A stretch of 64,000 nt of DNA from Limnohabitans planktonicus II-D5. Its GTDB lineage: Bacteria; Pseudomonadota; Gammaproteobacteria; Burkholderiales; Burkholderiaceae_C. Location: the NCBI RefSeq assembly GCF_001270065.2, contig NZ_LFYT02000001.1, forward strand, positions 310,001 through 374,000, given 5' to 3'. The position numbers and the translations under genes are program-made. Below the pieces are notes generated by a model that saw only the letters and a list, made by a program, of their open reading frames with translations, did no database searches and was not told where the DNA came from. This document shows, piece after piece, positions 1 through 10,750 of this stretch; within the stretch, counting starts at the first letter, position 1, and each line of letters begins with the position of its first letter.

Positions 1-2
1 TC

Positions 3-281
3 AAGGCCAACTACAGCAGCATTGAACGCATTCATGTGCTCGGCTATGCAGACCCGATTGGGGAAGCACAAGTCAATGATCGCTTGGCCAGTGTGAGGGC
101 ACAAACCGTGCGCGAATACCTCAAAGAAAACGGGCTTCAATCGACCCTCATCACGTCGGAGGGCCGCGGCTCCAACGCCCTGGTTGTTGCCACTTGCGGG
201 CGTCTGGCGCAAGCCGAAGACATTGCCTGTAACGCCCCCAACCGGCGTGTCAAGGTCGTGATCAGTGGGGTCATGCGCTAA
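3..281 (+). CDS. OmpA C-terminal domain protein, 5' end outside window
   Basis: The last 92 residues of a protein whose start lies upstream of the window. The visible part has the OmpA/MotB-type peptidoglycan-binding signature: a GYADPIG loop, then N-x-x-LA-x-x-RA-x-x-V, then a C-terminal strand ending RRVKVVISG. Two cysteines (in ATCG and IACN) bracket a loop, as is common in OmpA-type domains of Burkholderiales. The family binds the peptide stem of peptidoglycan in the periplasm and tethers envelope proteins to the wall. The stop lies 93 bp before the giant adhesin on the same strand. Envelope OmpA domains often accompany type I secreted adhesin loci, but a link here is inference because the rest of the gene is not visible. 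Confidence 0.85.
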   Translation, partial: KANYSSIERIHVLGYADPIGEAQVNDRLASVRAQTVREYLKENGLQSTLITSEGRGSNALVVATCGRLAQAEDIACNAPNRRVKVVISGVMR

Positions 282-401
282 AGCCTTGACGCCTGCACAG
301 ACCTGAAAACCACACGTTCATCCATCAGTGACAAGGCATGCGCGGGCGAATAACGCCAGCGCACGGGTCAAGTCATGAAGCCCCCTCAAAGAGATCCCCA
401 A

Positions 402-3400
402 ATGACTCACAAATTCAAAGTTCTGATCAAAACCGCAAGAGCAGACGGCAACCCAGTACTGGAAGTTGAACAAGGTGCAGCCAGCAAGGGTCAAGTGCTT
501 CGCATCAAAGCCATAGCGGGTGACAAATACCAGCTGCAAGAAGAGGGCAAAGGACAGGGATTGGCACCTGAAAGCATCCAGGTCAAGCGGGTTGGCAAGC
601 ACCTGCACATCCTGTTCACAGGCAGTCTCGAAGCAGACTTGATCATTGAGGACTATTACGAAGTCAATTCCGAGGGATATAACGGCATCATTGGCCAGGC
701 AGAAAATGGCAATTTCTACGAATACCTGACGCAAGACCCGAACGAAGAAGGTCTCATCGGGCGCTTGGAGGATGGCAGCGAGGCCGTCGAGCAAGCCTTG
801 GGCGGCATGGAAGTCAGTGGCACGGGGGCTTTTATGGGTGTGGCGCTGACTGCATTCAACCCTTTGCTGGCAGGCTTTGGTCTGGTCACGACAGGCGCGG
901 TTATCGCTGATGCTGCAAACGGCACCACCGCAAAAACCAACATGGCCCCGTCAGCGCCCATCGCACGGCTTGACCCCAGCAGCGACAGCGGCACCCAGGG
1001 TGACAAAACCACCAAGGACACCACGCCCACCCTGAGCGGCAGCGGCACGCCTGGCGATGTCATCACCATCAAGGATGCCAAAGGCAATGTCATCGGCACC
1101 GCCGTCGTGGCTGCCAACGGCAGCTGGGCCATCACGCCCACCACACCGCTGCCCGAAGGCCTGAACAACCTGGCTGTGACTGCCACCGACCCCACAGGCA
1201 ACACCAGCGCACCCACCGCACTGCCCATCACCATCGACACCACGCCCCCAGCAACCACCGGCGCAAGTGCCCTGTCTGCCGTGCTCGACCGCAGCAGCGA
1301 CAGCGGCACCCTGGGTGACACAACCACCAACGACACCACGCCTACTTTGAGCGGCACAGGCACGCCCGGCGACACCGTCACCATCAAAGACGCTGCAGGC
1401 AGCCTGATCGGTACCGCCACTGTGCTGGCCAACGGCACCTGGTCCATCACGCCCACCACAGCACTGACCGCTGGCATCAAGCCACTGGTCGTCACCGCCA
1501 CCGACCCGGCAGGCAACACCACCGCCAGCACACCGCTGGTGCTCGTCATCTCGGTCGACACCGCTGGCCCTGCCGCCCCCCTGGCCAACTTGGCCCCCGA
1601 AAGCGACAGCGGCACCAAGGGTGACAAAACCACCAACGACAACACCCCCACCATCGACGGCACCGGCACGCCCGGTGACACCATCACCCTCAAGGCACCC
1701 GACGGCACCGTGCTCGGCACCGCCGTGGTCACCGCCAACGGCACCTGGTCCGTCACGCCCACCACACCGCTGCCCAACGGCCTGAACAACCTGGCCGTCA
1801 CCGCCACCGACCCCACAGGCAACACCAGCACACCCACCACACTGCCTATCACCATCGACACCACACCACCCGCAGCGCCAGCGGCCGTGCTCGACCCGAC
1901 CAGTGACAGCGGCAAAAAGCTCGACAGCACCACCAGCGACAACACGCCCACACTCAGTGGCACTGGCACGCCCGGTGACACCATCACCATCAAAGACCCC
2001 CAAAACAACGTCATCGGCACTGCCGTGGTCGCTGCCAATGGCACTTGGTCCGTCACGCCCACCACCGCTCTGCCCGAAGGCCTGAACAACCTGGCAGTCA
2101 CTGCCACCGACCCCACAGGCAACACCAGCGCAGCCACAGCGCTGCCCATCACCATCGACACCACACCGCCCGCAGCACCGGCTGCCGTGCTCGACCCCAC
2201 CAGTGACAGCGGCAAAAAGCTCGACAGCACCACCAACAACAACACGCCCACCCTCAGTGGTAACGGTGCCACGCCCGGTGACACCATCACCATCAAAGAC
2301 CCCCAAGGCGGACTCATCGGAACCGCCGTGGTCGCCGCCAACGGCAGCTGGGCCATCACGCCCACCACCGCTCTGCCCGAAGGCCTGAACAACCTGGCCG
2401 TCACCGCCACCGACCCGGCTGGCAACACCAGCGCCCCCACTGCGCTGCCCATCACCATCGACACCACACCACCCGCAGCGCCAGCGGCCGTGCTCGACCC
2501 CACCAGCGACAGCGGCAAAAAGCTCGACAGCACCACCAACGACAACACGCCCACACTCAGCGGCACTGGCACGCCTGGCGATCTCATCACCATCAAAGAC
2601 CCTCAAGGCGGACTCATCGGCACCGCCGTGGTCGCACCCGACGGCACCTGGGCTATCACACCCACCACCGCCTTGCCCGAAGGCCTGAACAACCTGGCCG
2701 TCACCGCCACCGACCCGGCTGGCAACACCAGCGCCCCCACTGCGCTGCCCATCACCATCGACACCACAGGCCCTGCGTCCGTGGTCTTGCCTGAAGACCC
2801 GCTCAACCCACCCGCCGGCAAGACCAGCCTGAGCGTGGATGCCGTCACCGCAGACAACATCCTCAACAGCACCGAGGCCAGTGGCAGCGTCACCATCACC
2901 GGCACGGCCCGTGGCGAGTTCACCGCAGGTGATCTGGTCACCCTCGTCATCAAAGGCGTGAGCTTCACCGGCACCGTCAACGCCAGTGGCACCTACAGCA
3001 TTGACGTCTCAGGTTCAGACCTGAGCGGCGACACCGACACCACCATCGCCGCCACCTTGGTCGCGCACGACAAGTCCGGCAACCCCGGCACGATCACTGC
3101 CACAAAGGCTTACACGATCGAAGGCGCTGTCTCCCCCACCGTCACCACCACCGTGAGCATCACGGCGATCAGCAACGACTCAGGCATTGCGGGTGACTTC
3201 ATCACCAACGACAACAACGGCCTGACCGTCAGCGGCTCACTGAGCACCGCACTGACCGCTGGTCAAAAGCTGTGGTACTCGGGCGACAACGGCGTGACCT
3301 GGACAGACATCACCTCCAGCGTCAGCAACACCGCCATCAGCTACGCAGACTCAGCGCTCACCAGTACGAACACCGTGCAAATGCGGGTGCAAGGCGCAAG

Positions 3401-6400
3401 CAGCACTTACGGCGCTGCTGCCTCGAAGCTCGTGACCATCGACACCACACCACCGGATGCACCGGCTGCCGTGCTCGACCCCACCAGCGACAGCGGCAAA
3501 AAGCTCGACAGCACCACCAATGACAACACGCCCACACTCAGTGGCACTGGTACGCCCGGTGACACCATCACCATTAAAGACCCTCAAGGCGGACTCATCG
3601 GCACCGCCGTGGTCGCACCCGACGGCACCTGGGCTATCACACCCACCACCGCCTTGCCCGAAGGCCTGAACAACCTGGCCGTCACCGCCACCGACCCGGC
3701 TGGCAACACCAGCGCCCCCACTGCGCTGCCCATCACCATCGACACCACACCACCTGCGTCCGTGGTCTTGCCTGAAGACCCGCTCAACCCACCCGCCGGC
3801 AAGACCAGCCTGAGCGTGGATGCCGTCACCGCAGACAACATCCTCAACAGCACCGAGGCCAGTGGCAGCGTCACCATCACCGGCACGGCCCGTGGTGATT
3901 TCACCACCGGTGATGTGGTCACCCTCGTCATCAAAGGCGAGAACTACAGCGGCACCGTCAACGCCAGTGGCGCTTACAGCATTGCTGTCTCGGGTGCAGA
4001 CCTGAGCGGCGACTCCGACACCACCATCGCCGCCACATTGCTCGCGTACGACAAGTCCGGCAACCTCGGCACGATCACCGCCAGCAAGGCCTACACACTC
4101 GAAGGCGCCGTCTCCACCACCGTGAGCATCACGGCGATCAGCAACGACTCAGGCATTGCGGGTGACTTCATCACCAACGACAACAACGGCCTGACCGTCA
4201 GCGGCTCACTGAGCACCGCACTGACCGCTGGTCAAAAGTTGTGGTACTCGGGCGACAACGGCGTGACCTGGACAGACATCACCTCCAGCGTCAGCAACAC
4301 CGCCATCAGCTACGCAGACTCAGCGCTCACCAGCACAAACACAGTACAAATGCGGGTGCAAAGCCCAGGCAGCACTTACGGCGCTACTGCATCACAGCTG
4401 GTCACCATCGACAGCAGCGCACCCACGCAAACCGTGGTCATCACCGACATCCTGGACAACGAAGGTGCGGTGATGGGCACCGTTGCATCAGGCGGTGTCA
4501 CCGACGACACCAGCTTGAACCTCAAAGGCACGGTCAGCGCCGGATTGGACAGCGGTGAAGTGTTGCAGGTTTATGACGGCAGTAACTACCTGGGCAACGC
4601 CACCGTGAGCGGCACCAACTGGACCTTTGCAGACACCCGCACATTGGTCAACACGCAACAAGTGAGCTACACCGCCAAAGTGGGGGACACAGCAACCAAC
4701 GCCGGGCCGGTTTCTTCACCCTACACCGCGACGATCAGCACCAGCGCTCCCTCCATCACCATAGACAGCATTTCTGGCGATGGCGTGACTGACCTCACAG
4801 GTGGCTTAAACGGCACCTACGATGGCAGCGAGCGCGGAAGCAACACCAACACAGTGACTACCAAGCCCGTCATCAGCGGCACCAGCACCAATCTGGAGGG
4901 TCAAACCATCACCGTCACCATCAACGGCACCAATCACCTGGCTACCGTTGCTGCAAGCGGAGCCTGGAGCGTCACGCTCAGCGTTACCGACGCCATCGCC
5001 CTCAACCACGGCAACACCTACCAAGTGATTGCTGCGGCCACAAGCACGGGCGGCAAAGTGGCCACAGACATGAACAACGGCATGGTGGTGAATACGGCAA
5101 CGCCCGACATCCCCACCGTGTTGAACAACTACTCAGGCACCCTGACACCTACGTTGACCGGCTTTGCACAAAAATCTGTACCCGGCTCGCCCGTTACCTA
5201 TGTGGCCTTGGAAACTGGCGACACACTCACCGTCACCGTTGGCGGTGCCACCTACAGCGGCGCCATTGGCAGCTTGCCTGCAGGCATCACCTACGACGCC
5301 ATCACAAAGCAGTGGTCACTCATCACTGGCGGCACAGGCGCGGCTGTGCCCACCAGCGGCACCCTCACCCTCGCCAGTGGCAACACCTACGACGTTGGCG
5401 TCAGCGTCAGCGCTGGCGGTGTCACCAAGACGGACATCAGCAACGCTGAACTGGTCATCAACACGGCAAACCCCACCATCACGCTGAATGAAATCAGCAC
5501 CGATGGTTACCTCAACGCGGCAGAAGCGGGCCAATCTCTCACCATCACGGGTGTGACCAATGCGCAAGTAGGCTCCACCGTCACCTTGGACGGTTTGGGT
5601 GTGTCACCTGCACCCACGGCAACTGTGTTGGCAGGCGTTGGTGGCAACAACACCTTCTCGGTCACCCTCACGGCAGCGCAAGTCAGCGCTTATGCCATCG
5701 CAGCCAACGCAGGCAGCCAAGATGTCACCGCCACGGTGGTCAACCAGTTTGGCTTAAGTGGCAGTGATGTTGAAAACGTCGTCATTGACATCAGCGCCCC
5801 CACCTTTGCAAGCACAGGCACCGACGTGGCCACTGCGCAAAACGAAAACATCGCCACCTCAGTGATTGTTTACGACGCCAACGCCACCGACACCGGCAGT
5901 GCCGTCAGCTACAGCCTGTCCGGTACGGACGCGAGCGCCTTCAACATCAACGCCAGCACCGGCGAAGTGACATTGAAAGCCTCACCCAACTACGAGGCCA
6001 AAACCAGCTACAGCTTCTCTGTGGTGGCTACCGATCTTGCAGGGAACACCACGACCAAACCAGTCACTCTGGCTGTCACCAACGTCGACGAAGTGGCCCC
6101 CAGCATCACCTCTGCTGCTACAGCCACCGTGGCAGAAAACACGGCAGCCACCTCTGTGGTCTACACCGCCACGGCCACGGACACCGACTACAACCCACAA
6201 GGCGCACTCAGCATCAGCTACAGCCTCACGGGCACAGATGCCAGCCTGCTCACCATCGACAGCAGCACCGGTCAAGTCAAACTCAACGCAGCAGCCAACT
6301 ACGAAACCAAAACAAGCTACAGCTTCAACGTGCTTGCCACCGATGCCAAGGGCAACGCGGGCAGCAAAGCCGTGAGCTTGAATGTCACCAACGTCGACGA

Positions 6401-9400
6401 GGTGGCCCCCAGCATCACCTCTGGTGCCACCGCCACCGTGGCAGAAAACACGGCAGCCACCACCGTGGTCTACACCGCCACGGCCTCGGACACCGACTAC
6501 AACCCACAAGGCGCACTCAGCATCAGCTACAGCTTGACGGGCACAGATGCCAGCCTGCTCACCATGGACAGCATCACCGGTCAAGTCAAACTCAATGCGG
6601 CGTCCAACTACGAAACCAAAACAAGCTACAGCTTCAACGTGCTTGCCACCGATGCCAAGGGCAACGCGGGCAGCAAAGCCGTGAGCTTGAATGTCACCAA
6701 CGTCGACGAAGTGGCCCCCGCCATCACTTCAGCGGCCACAGCCACAGCAGTCAACGAAAACATCGCAGCCAACACTGTGGTGTACACCGCAGCAGCGACA
6801 GACACTGACTTCAACAGCCCTGCCATGGCCACCAGCGTCACCTACAGCCTCAAAGCTGCGACAGGCGACGTGGCCAAGTTCAGCATCAACAGCAGCACGG
6901 GCGCTGTCACGTTGACCGAGTCACCTGACTTTGAACTCAAGCCTGACTACGCCTTCACCGTGGTTGCCACAGATGCCGTTGGAAATTTCAGCGAGAAGGC
7001 TGTGACTTTGGCTGTCAACAACCTCAACGAAGCGGTCGCCGGCGTTAGCGACACCGCCAGCATCCAGGAAGCCGGCGGCACAGCCAACGCCACCGCAGGC
7101 GCAGTCCTCGCAGCCACCACCAGCGGCTTCAGCGCTCTGAACGTGCTGGCCAACGACACCGATGTGGACAGTGGCGACACGAAATCTGTCAGCGCCATCC
7201 TCAAAGGCACCACAGGCACCGCCAGCGCAGTGAGTGCAGGCACCACCAGCGCCACGGGTCAAAGCATCGTGGGCGACTACGGCACCTTGGTCATCGGCGC
7301 AGACGGCAGTTACACCTACACCGTCACCCAAAGCAGTGCAACGGTGCAAGCCTTGAACACCAGCAGCACCGCGCTGAACGACGTGTTCACCTACACCGTC
7401 AAAGACGCAGCCGGCCTGTCCAGCACCGCCACCCTCACTGTGGCCGTGAACGGTGCCAACGACGCGCCCATCGTGGCCAACGCCATTGCCAACACCACAG
7501 GCTACGTAGGTTTGGCCTTGAGTTACACCGTGCCCGCAGCCAGCTTCAGCGACGTGGACAGCAGCAGCCTCACCTACACCGCGGTCGTGGTCGATGCCAA
7601 TGGCAATGAACTCACGACACAACCCGGCTGGCTCAGCTTCAATTCCAGCTCACTCACTTTGAGCGGCACACCCCCTGTGGGCACCAACACATTGCGGGTC
7701 AAAGTGACTGCCAGCGATGGTGCCTTGAGTGTCAGCGACGTGTTTGACATTGTCATCAACACGGCCTCCGTCACGGGCCAAGCGTTTAACGATAAGCTGG
7801 GTCAGTCCCTGTCGTTTGCAGGGGATGTGAACGGTGATGGCTTTGACGATGTGATCGTGGGCGCGCCTTTTGCGGATGCCTACGCAACGGATGCAGGCCG
7901 CGCTTATGTCTTGTTTGGTTCTTCAACCGGTCTGCCTACCCAGGTCAATATGACTGCATTGGTTGCAGGCACATCTACCCAAGGTTTCCTGATCAATGGC
8001 CCATCTTTCAACGACCAGGCAGGCTATGGCGTGTCCGCTGCTGGCGATGTGAACGGTGACGGCTTGTCAGATTTGCTGGTGGGTGCCCCTGGTTCTGACC
8101 CCAACGGTGTGACAGACAGCGGCAGCATGTATGTGGTGTATGGCAAGACCACCAACAGCGCGGTGAATTTGTCTGCGTTGACTTCGGGCACCAGCACGCA
8201 GGGTTATGTCATTCAGGGTTTGTGCTCTGTCTTCTATGCAGGCACCAATGTCAGCGATTTGGGTGATGTGAATGGCGATGGCATTGCTGACGTGCTGATT
8301 GCTGACATGGCAAGCGCCTATGTGGTGTATGGCAAAACCAACAGCAACACCGTCTACTTGTCATCGATGGCGGGTGCAACGGGCTCGGGCGGCTTTGTCT
8401 TCAACTCGGGGGCGTATGACCTTGTGGACAGCGCCAACACCCTTTCTGCAGCCGGTGACGTCAATGGCGACGGCCTGGCCGACCTCATCGTGGGTTCTGC
8501 AGTTTCTGGCCGTGCCTATGTCATCTATGGGCAGTCGGGCACCGCCCGTGTGGATGCAACGGCCATGACGGCGGGCACATCAACTGCGGGCTTTGTCATC
8601 AATGGTCAAAACGCCGAGAACTTTGCTTATTCGGTGTCGACCGCTGGCGACGTGAACGGTGACGGTTTGGCTGATGTTGTGGTGGGTGCCAACGCGGCAA
8701 CCACTGCGGCCGGTGCCGATGCGGGTAAATCGTATGTGGTGTTCGGTAAAACGGGAACGGCCGCTGTGAACACCACTGCCATTGCAGCGGGCAATGGTGG
8801 TTTTGTGATCAACGGCCAATGTGCGTCTGACAGCAGCGGTGCGAGTGTTTCTTATGCAGGCGACATCAACGGCGATGGTTTGGCCGATTTGCTGGTGAGT
8901 GCGCCCAACGGCGATCTTTCATCGGCTTCAAATGTCGGTCGTACTTATGTGGTTTACGGCAAAACCACGGGCACAGCGGTCGAATTGAGCGCCATTGCAG
9001 CAGGCTCTGGCGGCTTTGTGATGAATGGTCCAGTGGCAGGTGGGATCATTGGATTCCATGTGACCCATGCGGGTGACCTGAATGGTGACGGTTTCGATGA
9101 TCTGGCTGTCAGTTCCAGGAGTGCGAGCGGCACAGGTCAGGCTTACATTGTTTATGGTGCGTCGAACTATGTGAGCAGCACCTTGGCACTGGGCACGGGC
9201 TCGTCGGCAAGCGAGTATGTGATGGGCACGATCGGCAACGACACCCTGGTGGGCGGTGGCGGCGTGGACCGTTTCAGCGCAGGTGCAGGCAACGACACCA
9301 TCGTGCTGACCGCCTCAGACATCAGCAATCTGGCGAACAACACTGCGGCCTCTGTCAAAGCCCGTGTGGACGGAGGCGGTGGCTTTGACACGCTGCGCTT

Positions 9401-10730
9401 GAGTGGTGGCACCAATCTGGACATGACGGCCATCAGCAACGTGGCCGCCATGGCCAACGATGGCACCAGCCGCATCCACAGCATCGAGCGCATCGACATG
9501 GCCACCGACACAGCAGCCAACACGCTGAGCATCGCAGCCAGAGACGTCAAGGACATGGCGGGCTTGAACAGCATCTACACCGGCACCGCCAGCGACGACG
9601 GAAAGACATGGACCAATGTGTCGGGCGGTACTGCCTTGAGCGCCACCACCAAGTTCCACCAGGTGGTGGTGGACGGCACCAGCAGTGACACCGTGAACCT
9701 CAAAGGCAGTGGCTGGACCAATGCGGGCACGGTGAATGATGGTTCAAGCAACTATCTGGTTTATCAAAATACGGCCACTGCTTCACAAGTGATTGTGAAG
9801 ACAGGTGTGGTGGTTAACCAGAACGTGGCCCCTGTGGTGATCGACCTCAACCGTGACGGCATGTTGAGCTACGGCCAAGTGGCCATGGACGTGAACGGCG
9901 ATGGCCATCTCGACCGCACCGCATGGGCCGGCGCACAAGACGGTGTGCTGGTGTGGGACAAGTTGGCCGATGGTCTGGTCCACAACAACAGCCAGTACGC
10001 CTTTGCTCAATATGCCACCACCTACCGCTTCGATGCCTTGGGAAATGCCCGCGCTGCCACCGATCTGGAAGGTTTGGCCGATACCTTCGACACCAACCAC
10101 GACGGCCTGTTCAACGCTGCCGACGCCAAGTTTGCCGAGTTCAAAGTGTGGCAAGACGCCAACCAAAACGGCGTGTCAGACGCAGGCGAGGTGCACAGCT
10201 TGAACGACTTGGGGCTTGCGTCGATTCACCTCATCAGCGATGGCGTGGTGCGCACACCCTTTGCGGGCGTGACCGAAGCGGGCCAAACCACAGCCACCGC
10301 CACAGATGGCTCATCGGTGCTGGTGTCTGACGCAGGCTTTGCCTACAGTGCCTTGGCTTACTCTGCCGAGACCGTGTCTGGCTTGGGTGCCCACATCGAT
10401 TTGCTGGGCACCAATATGCAGCTCGACTTGTCGAGCTTCGTGGCCATGCACACCCCAGTGGCAGCGGTTGATTTGTCGGGCACAGGTGCCAACACCTTGA
10501 AGCTCACACTCCACGATGTGATGGCAATCGCCCCAAGCAACGGCGTGCACACCCTGAAGTTGACTGGCGATGCCGACGATGCCGTGCACCTCGTGGCCCA
10601 TGAGTGGCGCAACACGGGCACCACGGTGACCGAAGATCACCACACCTACACGGTCTACAGCGCCCACAATAACGGCTCTGCCCAATTGCTGATCGATCAA
10701 GCCATGCTCCATTGGGCTCACTTGAATTGA
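402..10730 (+). CDS. Giant multi-domain repeat adhesin (BapA/LapA-like, probably type I secreted)
   Basis: About 3,440 residues; numbers below count from an upstream in-frame ATG at 375. The ATG at 402 is preferred because AAAGAGAT lies just upstream. Order: N-terminal module (about 10-110); Gly/Ala-rich hydrophobic stretch (about 150-186); long run of Ig-like repeats with TPTLSGTGTPGD and DPTGNTSA motifs (about 195-1800); four cadherin-like repeats (about 1809-2222); VCBS-like repeat with VNGANDAPIV (about 2226-2362); putative-Ig segment (about 2366-2466); seven FG-GAP repeats of the GDVNGDGxxD type (about 2469-2926); one RTX-like GNDTLVGGGG patch near 2953; C-terminal region with Ca-binding-like DLNRDG, DVNGDG, DTNHDG and DANQNG loops (about 3152-3451). 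There is no Sec signal peptide, which fits type I secretion to the cell surface for attachment or biofilm formation. No transporter genes are in the window. The sequence has large internal duplications. Function is inferred from architecture. Confidence 0.85.
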   Translation: MTHKFKVLIKTARADGNPVLEVEQGAASKGQVLRIKAIAGDKYQLQEEGKGQGLAPESIQVKRVGKHLHILFTGSLEADLIIEDYYEVNSEGYNGIIGQAENGNFYEYLTQDPNEEGLIGRLEDGSEAVEQALGGMEVSGTGAFMGVALTAFNPLLAGFGLVTTGAVIADAANGTTAKTNMAPSAPIARLDPSSDSGTQGDKTTKDTTPTLSGSGTPGDVITIKDAKGNVIGTAVVAANGSWAITPTTPLPEGLNNLAVTATDPTGNTSAPTALPITIDTTPPATTGASALSAVLDRSSDSGTLGDTTTNDTTPTLSGTGTPGDTVTIKDAAGSLIGTATVLANGTWSITPTTALTAGIKPLVVTATDPAGNTTASTPLVLVISVDTAGPAAPLANLAPESDSGTKGDKTTNDNTPTIDGTGTPGDTITLKAPDGTVLGTAVVTANGTWSVTPTTPLPNGLNNLAVTATDPTGNTSTPTTLPITIDTTPPAAPAAVLDPTSDSGKKLDSTTSDNTPTLSGTGTPGDTITIKDPQNNVIGTAVVAANGTWSVTPTTALPEGLNNLAVTATDPTGNTSAATALPITIDTTPPAAPAAVLDPTSDSGKKLDSTTNNNTPTLSGNGATPGDTITIKDPQGGLIGTAVVAANGSWAITPTTALPEGLNNLAVTATDPAGNTSAPTALPITIDTTPPAAPAAVLDPTSDSGKKLDSTTNDNTPTLSGTGTPGDLITIKDPQGGLIGTAVVAPDGTWAITPTTALPEGLNNLAVTATDPAGNTSAPTALPITIDTTGPASVVLPEDPLNPPAGKTSLSVDAVTADNILNSTEASGSVTITGTARGEFTAGDLVTLVIKGVSFTGTVNASGTYSIDVSGSDLSGDTDTTIAATLVAHDKSGNPGTITATKAYTIEGAVSPTVTTTVSITAISNDSGIAGDFITNDNNGLTVSGSLSTALTAGQKLWYSGDNGVTWTDITSSVSNTAISYADSALTSTNTVQMRVQGASSTYGAAASKLVTIDTTPPDAPAAVLDPTSDSGKKLDSTTNDNTPTLSGTGTPGDTITIKDPQGGLIGTAVVAPDGTWAITPTTALPEGLNNLAVTATDPAGNTSAPTALPITIDTTPPASVVLPEDPLNPPAGKTSLSVDAVTADNILNSTEASGSVTITGTARGDFTTGDVVTLVIKGENYSGTVNASGAYSIAVSGADLSGDSDTTIAATLLAYDKSGNLGTITASKAYTLEGAVSTTVSITAISNDSGIAGDFITNDNNGLTVSGSLSTALTAGQKLWYSGDNGVTWTDITSSVSNTAISYADSALTSTNTVQMRVQSPGSTYGATASQLVTIDSSAPTQTVVITDILDNEGAVMGTVASGGVTDDTSLNLKGTVSAGLDSGEVLQVYDGSNYLGNATVSGTNWTFADTRTLVNTQQVSYTAKVGDTATNAGPVSSPYTATISTSAPSITIDSISGDGVTDLTGGLNGTYDGSERGSNTNTVTTKPVISGTSTNLEGQTITVTINGTNHLATVAASGAWSVTLSVTDAIALNHGNTYQVIAAATSTGGKVATDMNNGMVVNTATPDIPTVLNNYSGTLTPTLTGFAQKSVPGSPVTYVALETGDTLTVTVGGATYSGAIGSLPAGITYDAITKQWSLITGGTGAAVPTSGTLTLASGNTYDVGVSVSAGGVTKTDISNAELVINTANPTITLNEISTDGYLNAAEAGQSLTITGVTNAQVGSTVTLDGLGVSPAPTATVLAGVGGNNTFSVTLTAAQVSAYAIAANAGSQDVTATVVNQFGLSGSDVENVVIDISAPTFASTGTDVATAQNENIATSVIVYDANATDTGSAVSYSLSGTDASAFNINASTGEVTLKASPNYEAKTSYSFSVVATDLAGNTTTKPVTLAVTNVDEVAPSITSAATATVAENTAATSVVYTATATDTDYNPQGALSISYSLTGTDASLLTIDSSTGQVKLNAAANYETKTSYSFNVLATDAKGNAGSKAVSLNVTNVDEVAPSITSGATATVAENTAATTVVYTATASDTDYNPQGALSISYSLTGTDASLLTMDSITGQVKLNAASNYETKTSYSFNVLATDAKGNAGSKAVSLNVTNVDEVAPAITSAATATAVNENIAANTVVYTAAATDTDFNSPAMATSVTYSLKAATGDVAKFSINSSTGAVTLTESPDFELKPDYAFTVVATDAVGNFSEKAVTLAVNNLNEAVAGVSDTASIQEAGGTANATAGAVLAATTSGFSALNVLANDTDVDSGDTKSVSAILKGTTGTASAVSAGTTSATGQSIVGDYGTLVIGADGSYTYTVTQSSATVQALNTSSTALNDVFTYTVKDAAGLSSTATLTVAVNGANDAPIVANAIANTTGYVGLALSYTVPAASFSDVDSSSLTYTAVVVDANGNELTTQPGWLSFNSSSLTLSGTPPVGTNTLRVKVTASDGALSVSDVFDIVINTASVTGQAFNDKLGQSLSFAGDVNGDGFDDVIVGAPFADAYATDAGRAYVLFGSSTGLPTQVNMTALVAGTSTQGFLINGPSFNDQAGYGVSAAGDVNGDGLSDLLVGAPGSDPNGVTDSGSMYVVYGKTTNSAVNLSALTSGTSTQGYVIQGLCSVFYAGTNVSDLGDVNGDGIADVLIADMASAYVVYGKTNSNTVYLSSMAGATGSGGFVFNSGAYDLVDSANTLSAAGDVNGDGLADLIVGSAVSGRAYVIYGQSGTARVDATAMTAGTSTAGFVINGQNAENFAYSVSTAGDVNGDGLADVVVGANAATTAAGADAGKSYVVFGKTGTAAVNTTAIAAGNGGFVINGQCASDSSGASVSYAGDINGDGLADLLVSAPNGDLSSASNVGRTYVVYGKTTGTAVELSAIAAGSGGFVMNGPVAGGIIGFHVTHAGDLNGDGFDDLAVSSRSASGTGQAYIVYGASNYVSSTLALGTGSSASEYVMGTIGNDTLVGGGGVDRFSAGAGNDTIVLTASDISNLANNTAASVKARVDGGGGFDTLRLSGGTNLDMTAISNVAAMANDGTSRIHSIERIDMATDTAANTLSIAARDVKDMAGLNSIYTGTASDDGKTWTNVSGGTALSATTKFHQVVVDGTSSDTVNLKGSGWTNAGTVNDGSSNYLVYQNTATASQVIVKTGVVVNQNVAPVVIDLNRDGMLSYGQVAMDVNGDGHLDRTAWAGAQDGVLVWDKLADGLVHNNSQYAFAQYATTYRFDALGNARAATDLEGLADTFDTNHDGLFNAADAKFAEFKVWQDANQNGVSDAGEVHSLNDLGLASIHLISDGVVRTPFAGVTEAGQTTATATDGSSVLVSDAGFAYSALAYSAETVSGLGAHIDLLGTNMQLDLSSFVAMHTPVAAVDLSGTGANTLKLTLHDVMAIAPSNGVHTLKLTGDADDAVHLVAHEWRNTGTTVTEDHHTYTVYSAHNNGSAQLLIDQAMLHWAHLN

Positions 10731-10750
10731 AGTCTCATGACATGCTTCGT

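Noticed and set aside
716..2596. Long open frames on the minus strand opposite the adhesin repeats (626 and 551 codons)
   Set aside because: They mirror the repetitive GC-rich plus-strand gene, have low-complexity Gly/Val or Ser/Leu composition and no family likeness.
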